Source: CAWJFJ01 sp963800065 (GTDB taxonomy: Bacteria; Actinomycetota; Acidimicrobiia; Acidimicrobiales; UBA8190). Taken from it: 64,000 nucleotides of DNA. The stretch is taken from positions 62,001-126,000 of the forward strand of contig CAWCZO010000002.1 of assembly GCA_963800065.1 (NCBI GenBank), given 5' to 3'. The notes beneath the pieces are model-generated. The model searched no databases. It was not told the DNA's origin and was given only the letters and a program-made list of their open reading frames with translations. How positions within the stretch are numbered: position 1 is the stretch's first letter; each line of letters begins with the position of its first letter. Below, piece by piece: positions 38,389-48,257 of this stretch. Position numbers and translations under genes: made by a program.

Positions 38389-39110
38389 CGTTCCCCCGCC
38401 GTCTTCTCACCGAAGGCGAAGAGGTCGTGGTCGAGCTGCGGCCCCACTGGGCGTTCCTCGGGTGGCCGCTCGTGGCCACGGCCGCCGCCGTGGCCCTGGC
38501 CGTGGGCATCGACGTGGCCTTCCCCCATGCCCCCGCCGGCGTGGGCGACGTGCTCCTCGGTGTCTTCGCCGTGGCGGCGCTGTGGCTGGCCGGCCGGACG
38601 CTGCGGTGGGTCACCACCAGCCTGGTCCTCACCACCACGCGGCTCGTCCAGCGTTCCGGAGTCCTCGGCCGCCGCGCCCTCGAGCTCCGCCTGGAGCGGA
38701 TCAACGAGCTCTCCTACCACCAGTCCCTGCCCGGCCGCGTCGGTCGGACGGGCGAGCTGACGGTGGAGACGGGCGGGGAGAGCGGCGACATCACCTTCGA
38801 GCACGTCCCCCGGCCGGCGGCCTTCCAGAGCCTCATCACGGAGCAGATCACGGCCTTCCACGAAGCCCGCCGGGTCCGTTTCGCCGACCCGGCCGGCCAT
38901 CCCCGGGAAGGGCCCGGCGCTCCACAGCACGCCGACACGCCGCCGGCTGGCGCGCCGGCGGTGCCGATGGTCGCCCCGCCCCCGGCCCCGGCCGGCGCGG
39001 CGCCGAGCGTGGCCGACCGGCTCATGCAGCTGGGGGAGCTCCGGCGCCGGGGAATCGTGAGCGCGGCGGAATTCGAGGCCAAGAAGGCAGAGCTGCTCCA
39101 ACAGCTCTAG
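38385..39110 (+). CDS. PH-domain (bPH2/YdbS-like) membrane protein with C-terminal SHOCT domain
   Basis: A protein of 241 residues. Two TM helices near residues 24-46 and 53-70 are followed by a bacterial PH domain (VLTTTRLVQRSGVLGRRALE, LERINELSYHQSL, FEHVPRPAAFQSLI). A Pro/Ala-rich linker leads to a SHOCT module (LMQLGELRRRGIVSAAEFEA). SHOCT segments are small C-terminal helices common on membrane and phage-related proteins. Function is unknown; YdbS-type proteins have been tied to envelope stress. It converges with galK after 5 bases. Confidence 0.85.
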   Translation: MTFPRRLLTEGEEVVVELRPHWAFLGWPLVATAAAVALAVGIDVAFPHAPAGVGDVLLGVFAVAALWLAGRTLRWVTTSLVLTTTRLVQRSGVLGRRALELRLERINELSYHQSLPGRVGRTGELTVETGGESGDITFEHVPRPAAFQSLITEQITAFHEARRVRFADPAGHPREGPGAPQHADTPPAGAPAVPMVAPPPAPAGAAPSVADRLMQLGELRRRGIVSAAEFEAKKAELLQQL

Positions 39111-39115
39111 CGGCG

Positions 39116-40207
39116 TCAGAGGATCTCGACCCGGGCCCCGTCCGAGGGCCGGACCCGCCAGGCCGGTGTGGACAGGGCGGCCAGGTTCACGGCCCCGGGG
39201 TCGGCCAGGACGACCACGCAGCCGCCGAAGCCGGCCCCGGTCATGCGGGCGCCGTAGACGCCGGGGATGGCCTGGAGGTGGTGGACGAGGGCGTCGAGAG
39301 CGGGGGTGGAGGCGTCGAAGTCCTCGCTCAGACTGGCGTGGCTGGCCGACATCAACCTCCCGGCGTCGATCAGGTCGCCCGAGCCGAGGGCGGCCGCGCA
39401 CCAGCGGACGCGGTCGCATTCGGTGACGACGTGGCGCGCCCGGCGCCGCAGGAGCGCGTCGGGGAGACCGAGCATGGCGTCGGCCCCCAGTCGTCCGAGA
39501 GGACCGAGCCGGTAGGCGGCCGCCTCGCATTCGGCCCGCCGTGCCGCGTACGGGGTGCGGTCGAGCGACCGGTGCTGGCCCGAATGGACGACCAGGATCT
39601 CGGCGCCCTCGGGGATGGGGATCGGACGCATGGAGAGGTCGGCGAAGTCGATGAGGAGTGCCGCTCCCTCGAGTCCGGACGTCACCGTGAGCTGGTCCAT
39701 GAGACCGGAAGGGACACCGGTCGCCGCCTGCTCGGCCCGCTGGCACAGGCGGGCCATGGTGACCGGTTCGGCCTCGAAGCCGAGGGCCAGGGCCACCGCC
39801 ACTTCGAGAGCGGCGCTCGAGGAGAGGCCCGAGCCGACGGGCAGGGTGGTCTCCACCGCCCCCCGGCCGCCCCGGCGGGGATGGACGGAGGCCACGATGG
39901 CGGCCACGTACCGGGCCCAGCGCGGCTCCACCTTCCGCAGGACGTCGGGATTCAGGGGGATGTGGACGTCGACGTCGGTCGGTTCGGGCTCTCCCGTCGA
40001 CCGCATGAAGACGCGGAAGCCGGGGTCGGGGACGTAGGTCACCGTGGTCCCCAGGTCGATGGCCATGGGGAGGGCGAGACCCTCGTTGTAGTCGGTGTGG
40101 TCACCGATGAGGTTCACCCGCCCGGGGCTGTAGGCGCGGACGGCGGGGCCTTCGCTGGCGCGGTGGTCGTCGTGATCGGGGGCGCTGTGGCCGTTGCCGC
40201 CCGTCAT
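39116..40207 (-). CDS. galK: galactokinase
   Basis: GHMP kinase of 363 residues. The galactokinase signature RVNLIGDHTDYNEGLALPMA is at about residues 29-48, the ATP loop is LPVGSGLSSSAALEVA, and the C-terminal GHMP motif is ARMTGAGFGGCVVVL. It phosphorylates galactose at C1 for the Leloir pathway. No galT or galE is nearby. The ATG at 40207 is chosen over 20 upstream open codons because the residues there look non-coding. Neighbours are unrelated. Confidence 0.92.
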   Translation of the reverse strand: MTGGNGHSAPDHDDHRASEGPAVRAYSPGRVNLIGDHTDYNEGLALPMAIDLGTTVTYVPDPGFRVFMRSTGEPEPTDVDVHIPLNPDVLRKVEPRWARYVAAIVASVHPRRGGRGAVETTLPVGSGLSSSAALEVAVALALGFEAEPVTMARLCQRAEQAATGVPSGLMDQLTVTSGLEGAALLIDFADLSMRPIPIPEGAEILVVHSGQHRSLDRTPYAARRAECEAAAYRLGPLGRLGADAMLGLPDALLRRRARHVVTECDRVRWCAAALGSGDLIDAGRLMSASHASLSEDFDASTPALDALVHHLQAIPGVYGARMTGAGFGGCVVVLADPGAVNLAALSTPAWRVRPSDGARVEIL

Positions 40208-40305
40208 GGTGCCGGTCCCATCGGAGCGAGAGCATGGCACGGCCGACGACCGCCGGCCCAGGCTCAAGCTTGACCCTTGCGCGCCACAACGGCCAGCATC
40301 CGACC

Positions 40306-41451
40306 ATGACTGGTCCGTTGGATGGTGTCCGGGTGGTGGAACTGGCGGGGATCGGTCCCGGTCCCTACACGTGCATGCTCCTGGCCGACGCCGGGGCCGA
40401 CGTCCTGCGCGTCGACCGGCTGACGGGCGACGACCCCCGTCAGCCGGTCGGACCCCACTGGGACCTGCTGAACCGCAGCCGCCGTTCGGTGGCCGTGGAC
40501 CTGAAGGACCCCGAAGGCGTCGCCCTGGTGTTGGACCTCATCGCCGGTGCCGACGCCCTGGTCGAGGGATGGCGTCCGGGAGTGGCCGAGCGCCTCGGCA
40601 TCGGGCCTGACGACTGTGCGGCGCGCAACCCCCGGCTGGTCTACGGGCGGATGACGGGGTGGGGCCAGGACGGTCCCCTGGCCCACAGCGCCGGGCACGA
40701 CATCAACTACATCGCCGTGGCCGGTGTCCTGTGGTCGATCGGCCGGGCCGGGGAACGACCGGTTCCCCCTCTCAACCTGGTGGGTGACTTCGGAGGCGGC
40801 GGGATGATGTTGGCCTTCGGAGTGGTGGCCGCCATCCTCGAGGCGCGGCGATCGGGAAAGGGTCAGGTGGTCGACGCCGCCATGGTGGACGGCGCCGCCT
40901 CGCTCATGACGATGACCTACGCCTTCCGCCAGGGCGGGTTGTGGTCGGAGGACAGGGGCGTGAACATGCTCGACACCGGCGCGCCGTTCTACGAGGTCTA
41001 CGAGACGGCCGACGGGAAGTGGTTCGCCGTGGGAGCCATCGAGCGTCAGTTCTACGCCGAGCTCATCCGCCTGACGGGCCTCGGTGACGAGGACCTCCCC
41101 GACCAGATGGACAGGGAGCAGTGGCCGGCCATGAAGGAGCGGTTCGCCGCCGTCTTCCGGAACCGGACCCGCCAGGAATGGACGGACATCTTCGCCGGGA
41201 CCGACGGGTGCGGGGCACCGGTGCTGTCACCGTGGGAGGCGCACGAGCATCCCCACAACCGGCACCGGGGGACCTTCGTCGAGGTCGACGGTGTGATTCA
41301 ACCTGGTCCCGCCCCGCGGTTCAGCCGGACGCCGGGGGCCGTGCAACGTCCGGCGCCGGTGGCCGGGCAGGACACCGACGAGGCACTGAAGGCGTGGGGG
41401 GTCGACGACGCCCGGGTGGCGTCGCTGCGCCACCGGAAGGCGATCGGGTAG
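40306..41451 (+). CDS. alpha-methylacyl-CoA racemase (CaiB/BaiF CoA-transferase family)
   Basis: A family III CoA-transferase fold protein of 381 residues. GHDINYIAVAGVLWSIG places H131 where racemase H126 sits, and NLVGDFGGGG places D161 at racemase D156, the proton-exchange pair of mycobacterial MCR. VDAAMVDGAASLM follows as in that enzyme. It interconverts R and S 2-methylacyl-CoA so that branched fatty acids can enter beta-oxidation, which fits the acyl-CoA genes elsewhere in the window. The start ATG is preceded by CAGCAT with a 6-base spacer, a weak variant of the window's -10 box. Confidence 0.9.
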   Translation: MTGPLDGVRVVELAGIGPGPYTCMLLADAGADVLRVDRLTGDDPRQPVGPHWDLLNRSRRSVAVDLKDPEGVALVLDLIAGADALVEGWRPGVAERLGIGPDDCAARNPRLVYGRMTGWGQDGPLAHSAGHDINYIAVAGVLWSIGRAGERPVPPLNLVGDFGGGGMMLAFGVVAAILEARRSGKGQVVDAAMVDGAASLMTMTYAFRQGGLWSEDRGVNMLDTGAPFYEVYETADGKWFAVGAIERQFYAELIRLTGLGDEDLPDQMDREQWPAMKERFAAVFRNRTRQEWTDIFAGTDGCGAPVLSPWEAHEHPHNRHRGTFVEVDGVIQPGPAPRFSRTPGAVQRPAPVAGQDTDEALKAWGVDDARVASLRHRKAIG

Positions 41452-41458
41452 CGACGCG

Positions 41459-41695
41459 CTACAGATTCACCACCGGGCAGGTGACGGTGCGCGTGATCCC
41501 CTCGATGAGCTGGATCTGGCTCACGACCAGGCGCCCGAGGTCGTCGACCGACGGCGCCTCGGCGCGGACGATCACGTCGTAGGGACCGGTGACGTCCTCG
41601 GCGGAGATCACGCCGGAGATGGCATCGACCTGCTGGGCCACGTTCGCCGCCTTGCCGACCTCGGTCTGGATGAGCACGTACGCGGTCACGGCCAT
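41459..41695 (-). CDS. stand-alone Lrp/AsnC ligand-binding domain protein
   Basis: A protein of 78 residues that is only the RAM/AsnC effector-binding fold (AYVLIQTEVGKAANVAQQVD, then GPYDVIVRAEAPSVDDLGRL and a final strand TRTVTCPVVNL). There is no helix-turn-helix, so it does not bind DNA itself; such small proteins form oligomers that bind amino acids. AGGAGG 6 bases before the ATG is a good ribosome binding site. It converges with the racemase (7-base gap) and is divergent from the MFS gene. Confidence 0.9.
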   Translation of the reverse strand: MAVTAYVLIQTEVGKAANVAQQVDAISGVISAEDVTGPYDVIVRAEAPSVDDLGRLVVSQIQLIEGITRTVTCPVVNL

Positions 41696-41745
41696 GGTCG
41701 CCTCCTGATCGTCCGGGCCCCCTGGGGACCATCGAGCCTGCGCTC

Positions 41746-41751
41746 ATGGTA
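41746..41751 (-). promoter_or_regulatory. -10 box (TACCAT) of the AsnC-domain gene
   Basis: Minus-strand TACCAT about 50 bases before the start, giving a leadered mRNA with a Shine-Dalgarno. Confidence 0.35.
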
Positions 41752-41780
41752 GTGGCGGTGGTGCCGTGACGGCCTGGCCG

Positions 41781-41786
41781 TAGCAT
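41781..41786 (+). promoter_or_regulatory. -10 box (TAGCAT) of the MFS gene, leaderless
   Basis: TAGCAT ends 7 bases before GTG 41794. The ATG at 41785 overlaps this hexamer and is therefore an unlikely start. Confidence 0.5.
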
Positions 41787-41793
41787 GGGCGTC

Positions 41794-43242
41794 GTGGCTC
41801 GTCGTGGGCGTGACGCCCCCGCCCGCATTGGGCGCATGGTGCGCCACGCGTTGGCCGGCCTCCTCGACCAGGAGACGCCGTTCGGTCGTCTCGCCCTCCT
41901 CCACGTGGTGATGACGGCGGGCGACACGCTGGTGACGGTGTCACTGGCCGGATCGCTGTTCTTCTCCATCTCCCTGGGAGCGGCCAAGAACCAGGTGATC
42001 CTCTATCTCCTGCTGACGATGGCGCCCTTCGCCGTCGTGGCCCCCCTTCTGGGCCCTGTCATCGACCGGAGCCGGGGGGCCCGCCGGGCCACCGTCATGG
42101 TCTCGGCCGGCTGCCGCGCCGTCGTTTGCCTGATCATGGCCGGGGGTCTGAAGAGCCTCTTGCTGTTCCCCGAGGCCTTCACCATGCTCGTCCTCTCCAA
42201 GGTCTACCTGGTGACGAAGGGCTCTCTGGTACCGCTGTTCATCGGTACCGGGGCCGAGTCCGGCCGCGATCAGGGAGGATCGGCGCCCCGGGCGCCGGTG
42301 GACTACCCGGCGGCCGTCGGCGGCGTCGGCGACACCGACGCCCTGACGTCGAACACGGAGGGTGGGGCGGCGGGGTCCGTCGACCACAACCGACTGGCCT
42401 CGGCCAACGCCCAGCTCGGTCTGCTGGCCTCACTGACCGCCTTCGCCGCCGCGCTTCCCGCCATCGCCGTTCTCAAGCTCCTGGGTGGGCCCTGGGTGTT
42501 GCGGCTGGACATGGTGGTCTTCGTGGCCGGGACGGTCCTGGCCTTTCGCCTGCCGATCCGGCGTGCGCCACGGGTCCCGCGCGGTCCCGAGACGGCGGCG
42601 GTGGGGGTGGCCACCGTGCGGGCCGGGGCCGATTCCTGGGAACCGGCTGGCCCCCTCGCCGCTCTGGGGCCGGCCGCCTCGGCCCACCCCGAGGTCACGT
42701 TCGCCCTGTCCGCCATGTCGGTCCTCAAGTTCGCCGTGGGGTTCCTGACGTTCCTCCTGGCCTTCGACCTCCGGCGGGCGCACGCCACCATCTGGTACGG
42801 CCCCACTCTCGGTCTGTCCATCGCCGGAGCCGTCGTCGGCGTTCTCGTGGTGCCGCGTGCCCGGCGGCTGCTGAGCGAGCAGCAGGTGCTCACCCTGGCC
42901 ATCTGGTCGGTGGCGGCCACGGCGGTCATCGCCGCCGTGGTGGGGGGCGTGGTGATCCAGACGCTGCTGGCCTTCGTGATCGGGCTGGCCGGGGGGGCCG
43001 GGAAGCCGGCCTTCGACGCCCTGGTCCAGCGTTACGTCCCGACCGCCGCCCAGGGGCGGGCCTTCGCCCGTTTCGAGACCAGGCTGCAGCTGGTGTGGGT
43101 GATCGGCGCCCTGGTCCCCGTCTGGGTGGCCACGCCCCTGTCGGGCGGTGACATCGTGATCGCCGCCGTGGCCGGGGTGGGGGCCTTGTCGTACATGACG
43201 GGCCGTCGGGCCGTCCGCCACCTGCGTGCCGGCACCGGCTGA
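41794..43242 (+). CDS. major facilitator superfamily transporter
   Basis: A membrane protein of 482 residues with about 11-12 hydrophobic helices. VIDRSRGARRATVMVSAGC is the loop 2-3 motif (a variant of the MFS GxxxDRxGRR motif). A hydrophilic central loop (about 150-200, Gly/Asp/Ser-rich) divides two six-helix halves, and GLAGGAGKPAFDALVQRYVP marks the second half. The drug/H+ antiporter-like form suggests export, but the substrate is unknown. Start moved to GTG 41794 on promoter grounds. Confidence 0.85.
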   Translation: MARRGRDAPARIGRMVRHALAGLLDQETPFGRLALLHVVMTAGDTLVTVSLAGSLFFSISLGAAKNQVILYLLLTMAPFAVVAPLLGPVIDRSRGARRATVMVSAGCRAVVCLIMAGGLKSLLLFPEAFTMLVLSKVYLVTKGSLVPLFIGTGAESGRDQGGSAPRAPVDYPAAVGGVGDTDALTSNTEGGAAGSVDHNRLASANAQLGLLASLTAFAAALPAIAVLKLLGGPWVLRLDMVVFVAGTVLAFRLPIRRAPRVPRGPETAAVGVATVRAGADSWEPAGPLAALGPAASAHPEVTFALSAMSVLKFAVGFLTFLLAFDLRRAHATIWYGPTLGLSIAGAVVGVLVVPRARRLLSEQQVLTLAIWSVAATAVIAAVVGGVVIQTLLAFVIGLAGGAGKPAFDALVQRYVPTAAQGRAFARFETRLQLVWVIGALVPVWVATPLSGGDIVIAAVAGVGALSYMTGRRAVRHLRAGTG

Positions 43243-43290
43243 ACCCTCACGCCCCGAGGCGGTGGACCGGGTGAGCGACGACAGGCGGGT

Positions 43291-45084
<1,794 letters not shown>

Positions 45085-45247
45085 GGTCGGGGCGCTACCT
45101 CTCTCGGGTCGGACTGGGGTCGGGTGGCGGTCCGGCGGCGAAGCGGTCGGCGGACATCACCCGGTGCTCTCAATGGTAGGCATTCCCCGTGGCCTGCCCC
45201 AACTCCGACGACACCGGCGGCGACGGCACGCCGCCGCCGCCGTGGCG

Positions 45248-46204
45248 ATGACGGCCGGCGTTCCGGCCCGAGGGGAATTCGCTTTCATCGACCGCCTGAT
45301 GCACCGTCTCCCGGGCCCGCCGCCCGGGGAGGTCTGGATCGGCGACGACGCCGCCGTGATCGGGCCCCCCGGCGACCGGACCCTGCTCACCACCGACATG
45401 AGCATCGCCGGGGTCCACGCCGACCTGGGTCTGGTCGGCCTGGACGACCTGGGATGGCGGGCCGTGGCGGGCGCCGTGAGCGACATCGCCGCCATGGGCG
45501 GTCGCCCCTCCCACGTCCTGGTGGCCGTGGCCGGACCGCCGTCGACCGATCTCGACCTCCTGTACGAGGGGGTGGCGCAGTCGGTGGAGGCCCACGGATG
45601 CCGCGTCGTCGGCGGGGACCTCTCCAACGCCCCCGAGGTGGTCGTGGTGGTGGCCGTGAGCGGTGTGGTGGGCGAGGGGCCGGGACCCGTCCTGCGGGGC
45701 GGCGCCCGCCCCGGGGACCACCTCTTCGTCACCGGCCCGCTGGGTGCCTCGTCGGCGGGGCTACGGACCCTGCGGGCTGTGACGGTGCCCGGGGGGCCAC
45801 GGGCGGCGGTGTCCGGCGAGAGTCCGTTGGTGCGGGCCCACCGTCGTCCCCGGGCCCGCCTGGCCGAGGGCACCGCGGCGCGCCGGAGCGGAGCGACGGC
45901 CATGATCGACGTCTCCGACGGATTGTCAGCCGATCTCGGCCGTCTGGCCGATGCCTCGGGGGTGGGGTTCAGCCTGAGCCACGTCCCCGTGGCCGCCGGT
46001 GCCACCGTCGAGGAGGCGCTCGGAGGAGGCGAGGACTACGAGCTCGTCTTCGCCGCCGCCGACGCCGACGCCGTGAGGGAGGGCTTCGATGGCGCCGGGC
46101 TCCCGGTGCCGATCGTCATGGGGGTGTGCACGGCGGACCGGGACGTGAGGCAGTGGGCGGGGACGACGCTGGCGCCCAGCGGCTGGGAGCACCGCTTCGG
46201 CTGA
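45248..46204 (+). CDS. thiL: thiamine-monophosphate kinase
   Basis: A kinase of 318 residues that makes thiamine diphosphate, the cofactor of Kgd. WIGDDAAVI (D33, D34), LLTTDMSIAGVHADL, AVSDIAAMGGRP, GDHLFVTGPLG, MIDVSDGLSADL and GGEDYELVF are the ThiL motifs of the PurM-like ATP-binding fold. ATG 45248 is preferred; an upstream ATG at 45174 would add about 25 Arg-rich residues unlike the family. Confidence 0.93.
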   Translation: MTAGVPARGEFAFIDRLMHRLPGPPPGEVWIGDDAAVIGPPGDRTLLTTDMSIAGVHADLGLVGLDDLGWRAVAGAVSDIAAMGGRPSHVLVAVAGPPSTDLDLLYEGVAQSVEAHGCRVVGGDLSNAPEVVVVVAVSGVVGEGPGPVLRGGARPGDHLFVTGPLGASSAGLRTLRAVTVPGGPRAAVSGESPLVRAHRRPRARLAEGTAARRSGATAMIDVSDGLSADLGRLADASGVGFSLSHVPVAAGATVEEALGGGEDYELVFAAADADAVREGFDGAGLPVPIVMGVCTADRDVRQWAGTTLAPSGWEHRFG

Positions 46205-46226
46205 GGCCCGACCGCCGTTCGGAAGG

Positions 46227-46442
46227 TCAGGAAGCGGGAGTCGGCGTGCGCCGGGCCGGCTTGGTGACCTTCCCGGCGCGGATGCAGGAGGTGCAGACCG
46301 ACAAGCGACGTGGTGAGCCGTTCACCAGGGCGCGGACCTTCTGGATGTTCGGGTTCCAGCGGCGCTTGGTGCGGCGATGGGAGTGGCTCACGTTCATGCC
46401 GAAAGAGGGGTGTTTGCCACAGACTTCACAGACGGCAGCCAC
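46227..46442 (-). CDS. rpmB: 50S ribosomal protein L28
   Basis: A protein of 71 residues. It starts MAAVCEVCGKHPSFGMNVSH with a CxxC, and a second CxxC (VCTSCIRAGK) completes a zinc ribbon, so this is the C+ (zinc-binding) form of L28. RTKRRWNPNIQKVRA is the rRNA-binding core. GTG start, GAGGAG about 10 bases upstream. It is divergent from the FakA-like gene. Confidence 0.95.
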   Translation of the reverse strand: MAAVCEVCGKHPSFGMNVSHSHRRTKRRWNPNIQKVRALVNGSPRRLSVCTSCIRAGKVTKPARRTPTPAS

Positions 46443-46481
46443 GACGCGGACGCTCCTCGGCAGACTTCAGGACGAGCGCAA

Positions 46482-46491
46482 AGGTTAGCAT
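46482..46491. promoter_or_regulatory. bidirectional promoter with overlapping -10 boxes (rpmB / FakA-like)
   Basis: AGGTTAGCAT holds TAGCAT (46486-46491) for the plus strand, 8 bases before ATG 46500, and TAACCT (complement of 46482-46487) for rpmB. The two share TA at 46486-46487, the same layout as at 21793-21802. Confidence 0.6.
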
Positions 46492-46499
46492 CCTCGGCC

Positions 46500-48257
46500 A
46501 TGGAGGCGATCGGAACGCTCACGGGAGCCGACGTCGCGCGGGCCCTGGCTGCGTACCGTCAGGTCCTTCGCCTTCACCAGGATGCCATCAACCGCCTGAA
46601 CGTCTATCCCGTCCCCGACGGCGACACGGGGACCAACATGGCCCTGACGGTGGAGGCGGTGGTGAATGAGCTCGCCGGCGTCGACGGGATCGGCGACCTG
46701 GTCGGCGACGATTTCGGGCCCGCCGCCGGCGACGCCCCGGCCCCCGGGGGCCCGGAGATGGGGGCCGTCTGCCGGGCGATCGCCCACGGGTCCCTGATGG
46801 GGGCCCGGGGCAATTCGGGGGTCATCCTCTCGCAGTTGTTGCGGGGATTTACCGGCGTCCTGGCGGCGTCGGCCGAGGTGGGGCCGATCGAGGTGGCCGA
46901 GGCCCTGGGCGTCGCCAGTGAGGCGGCCCGGGAAGCCGTGCTCCGGCCGGTGGAGGGGACGATCCTCACGGTGGCCCACGCGGCCGCCGGGGGGGCCGAG
47001 AAGGCGACGGCGGCGGGGGCGAAGCTGGCCGCCGTGCTCGAGACGGCCCGAGAGGCGTCGGCCGAGGCGCTGGCCCGCACGCCGGAACAGCTGCCCGTTC
47101 TGGCCCAGGCCGGTGTCGTCGACGCCGGGGGAGCGGGTTACCTGCTCATGCTCGACGCCTTCCTGACGGCGGTGGACGGCCGGCCACTGCCGGAGGCACC
47201 TCCCCCCGGGCCCGGCGCGCTCTCGGTGCCGGCCATGGCGGCACCGGGCGACGTCGACGGTGGGGACGTGGGGGAGAGCGTCACCGGGGAGGCCGGCGCC
47301 GGGACCCACCTGCGTTACGAGGTCATGTACCTGCTCGAGGCGGCCGACGTGACGGTGCCCGCCTTCAAGGAGGTGTGGGCCGGGATCGGGGACTCCATCG
47401 TGGTGGTCGGTGGTGAGGGGCTGTGGAACTGCCATATCCACACCAACGACGTGGGGGCGTCGATCGAGGCCGCCCTCGACGCCGGGCGACCACGCAACAT
47501 CCGGGTCACCGATCTGGTCGAGCAGATGGAGGAGGAGCGCTGGGTACGCGAGGCCGCCGCCCTCGGTCCCGTCGACCGCGACGAGCCGTCCGGACCCCCG
47601 CCCCGGACGGCGGTGGTGGCGGTGGCCAACGGTGAGGGGGTGGGGCGGATCTTCCGGTCTCTCGGTGTGCACCACCTGGTGGCCGGCGGGCAGTCGATGA
47701 ACCCCTCGACAGCGCAGATCCTCGAGGTGGTCGAGGGGGTGGAGTCGACCGATGTCGTGCTCCTGCCCAACAACGACAACATCCGTCCGGTGGCCATGCA
47801 GGTGTGCGAGCTGACCACCAAGACGGTGCGGGTGGTGCCCACCAGCGGGATCGTCGAGGGGTTCGCCGCCCTGCTCGAGTACGACCCCGAGGCTGGGGCC
47901 GACGACAACGCCGCCGCCATGGCGGCCTCGGCTCGCCGGGTCGTGGCCGGGGAGGTGACGCAGGCGGTGCGCGACGCCACCGGCCCCATGGGACCGATCA
48001 GGGTGGGGGACTGGCTCGGCCTCTCGCGCGACGGTGTCGAGGTCGTGGGCGAGAGCCTGGCCGAAGCGGCCTGCGGGCTCTTGGGGAAACTTCTGCGTGA
48101 CGACCACGAGCTCGTCACCCTCATCGAAGGTGACGGGTGTGGGGCGGCCGACACCCGGCACGTCACGGAGTGGCTGGCCGAGAACCGTTCAGACATCGCC
48201 GTCGAGGTCCACTATGGCGGCCAACCGCTCTACCCGTATCTCATAAGCATCGAGTGA
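46500..48257 (+). CDS. DAK2-domain fatty acid kinase-like protein (FakA/YloV)
   Basis: A protein of 585 residues. The N-terminal DhaL/DAK2 ATPase domain has NVYPVPDGDTGTNMALT with the metal-binding D40 and D42, MGARGNSGVILSQLLRGF, and a helix-rich remainder to about residue 215. A linker is followed by a central domain (LRYEVMYLLEA) and a C-terminal DegV-like region with GGQSMNPSTAQILE and LPNNDNI. In Firmicutes FakA with a FakB lipid carrier phosphorylates free fatty acids for phospholipid synthesis. It overlaps recG by 4 bases, as in many genomes. No fakB gene is in the window. Confidence 0.9.
   Translation: MEAIGTLTGADVARALAAYRQVLRLHQDAINRLNVYPVPDGDTGTNMALTVEAVVNELAGVDGIGDLVGDDFGPAAGDAPAPGGPEMGAVCRAIAHGSLMGARGNSGVILSQLLRGFTGVLAASAEVGPIEVAEALGVASEAAREAVLRPVEGTILTVAHAAAGGAEKATAAGAKLAAVLETAREASAEALARTPEQLPVLAQAGVVDAGGAGYLLMLDAFLTAVDGRPLPEAPPPGPGALSVPAMAAPGDVDGGDVGESVTGEAGAGTHLRYEVMYLLEAADVTVPAFKEVWAGIGDSIVVVGGEGLWNCHIHTNDVGASIEAALDAGRPRNIRVTDLVEQMEEERWVREAAALGPVDRDEPSGPPPRTAVVAVANGEGVGRIFRSLGVHHLVAGGQSMNPSTAQILEVVEGVESTDVVLLPNNDNIRPVAMQVCELTTKTVRVVPTSGIVEGFAALLEYDPEAGADDNAAAMAASARRVVAGEVTQAVRDATGPMGPIRVGDWLGLSRDGVEVVGESLAEAACGLLGKLLRDDHELVTLIEGDGCGAADTRHVTEWLAENRSDIAVEVHYGGQPLYPYLISIE

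Noticed and set aside
41785..41787. ATG 41785 as the MFS start
   Set aside because: It lies inside the TAGCAT -10 box; GTG 41794 is 7 bases downstream, as at the other leaderless genes.
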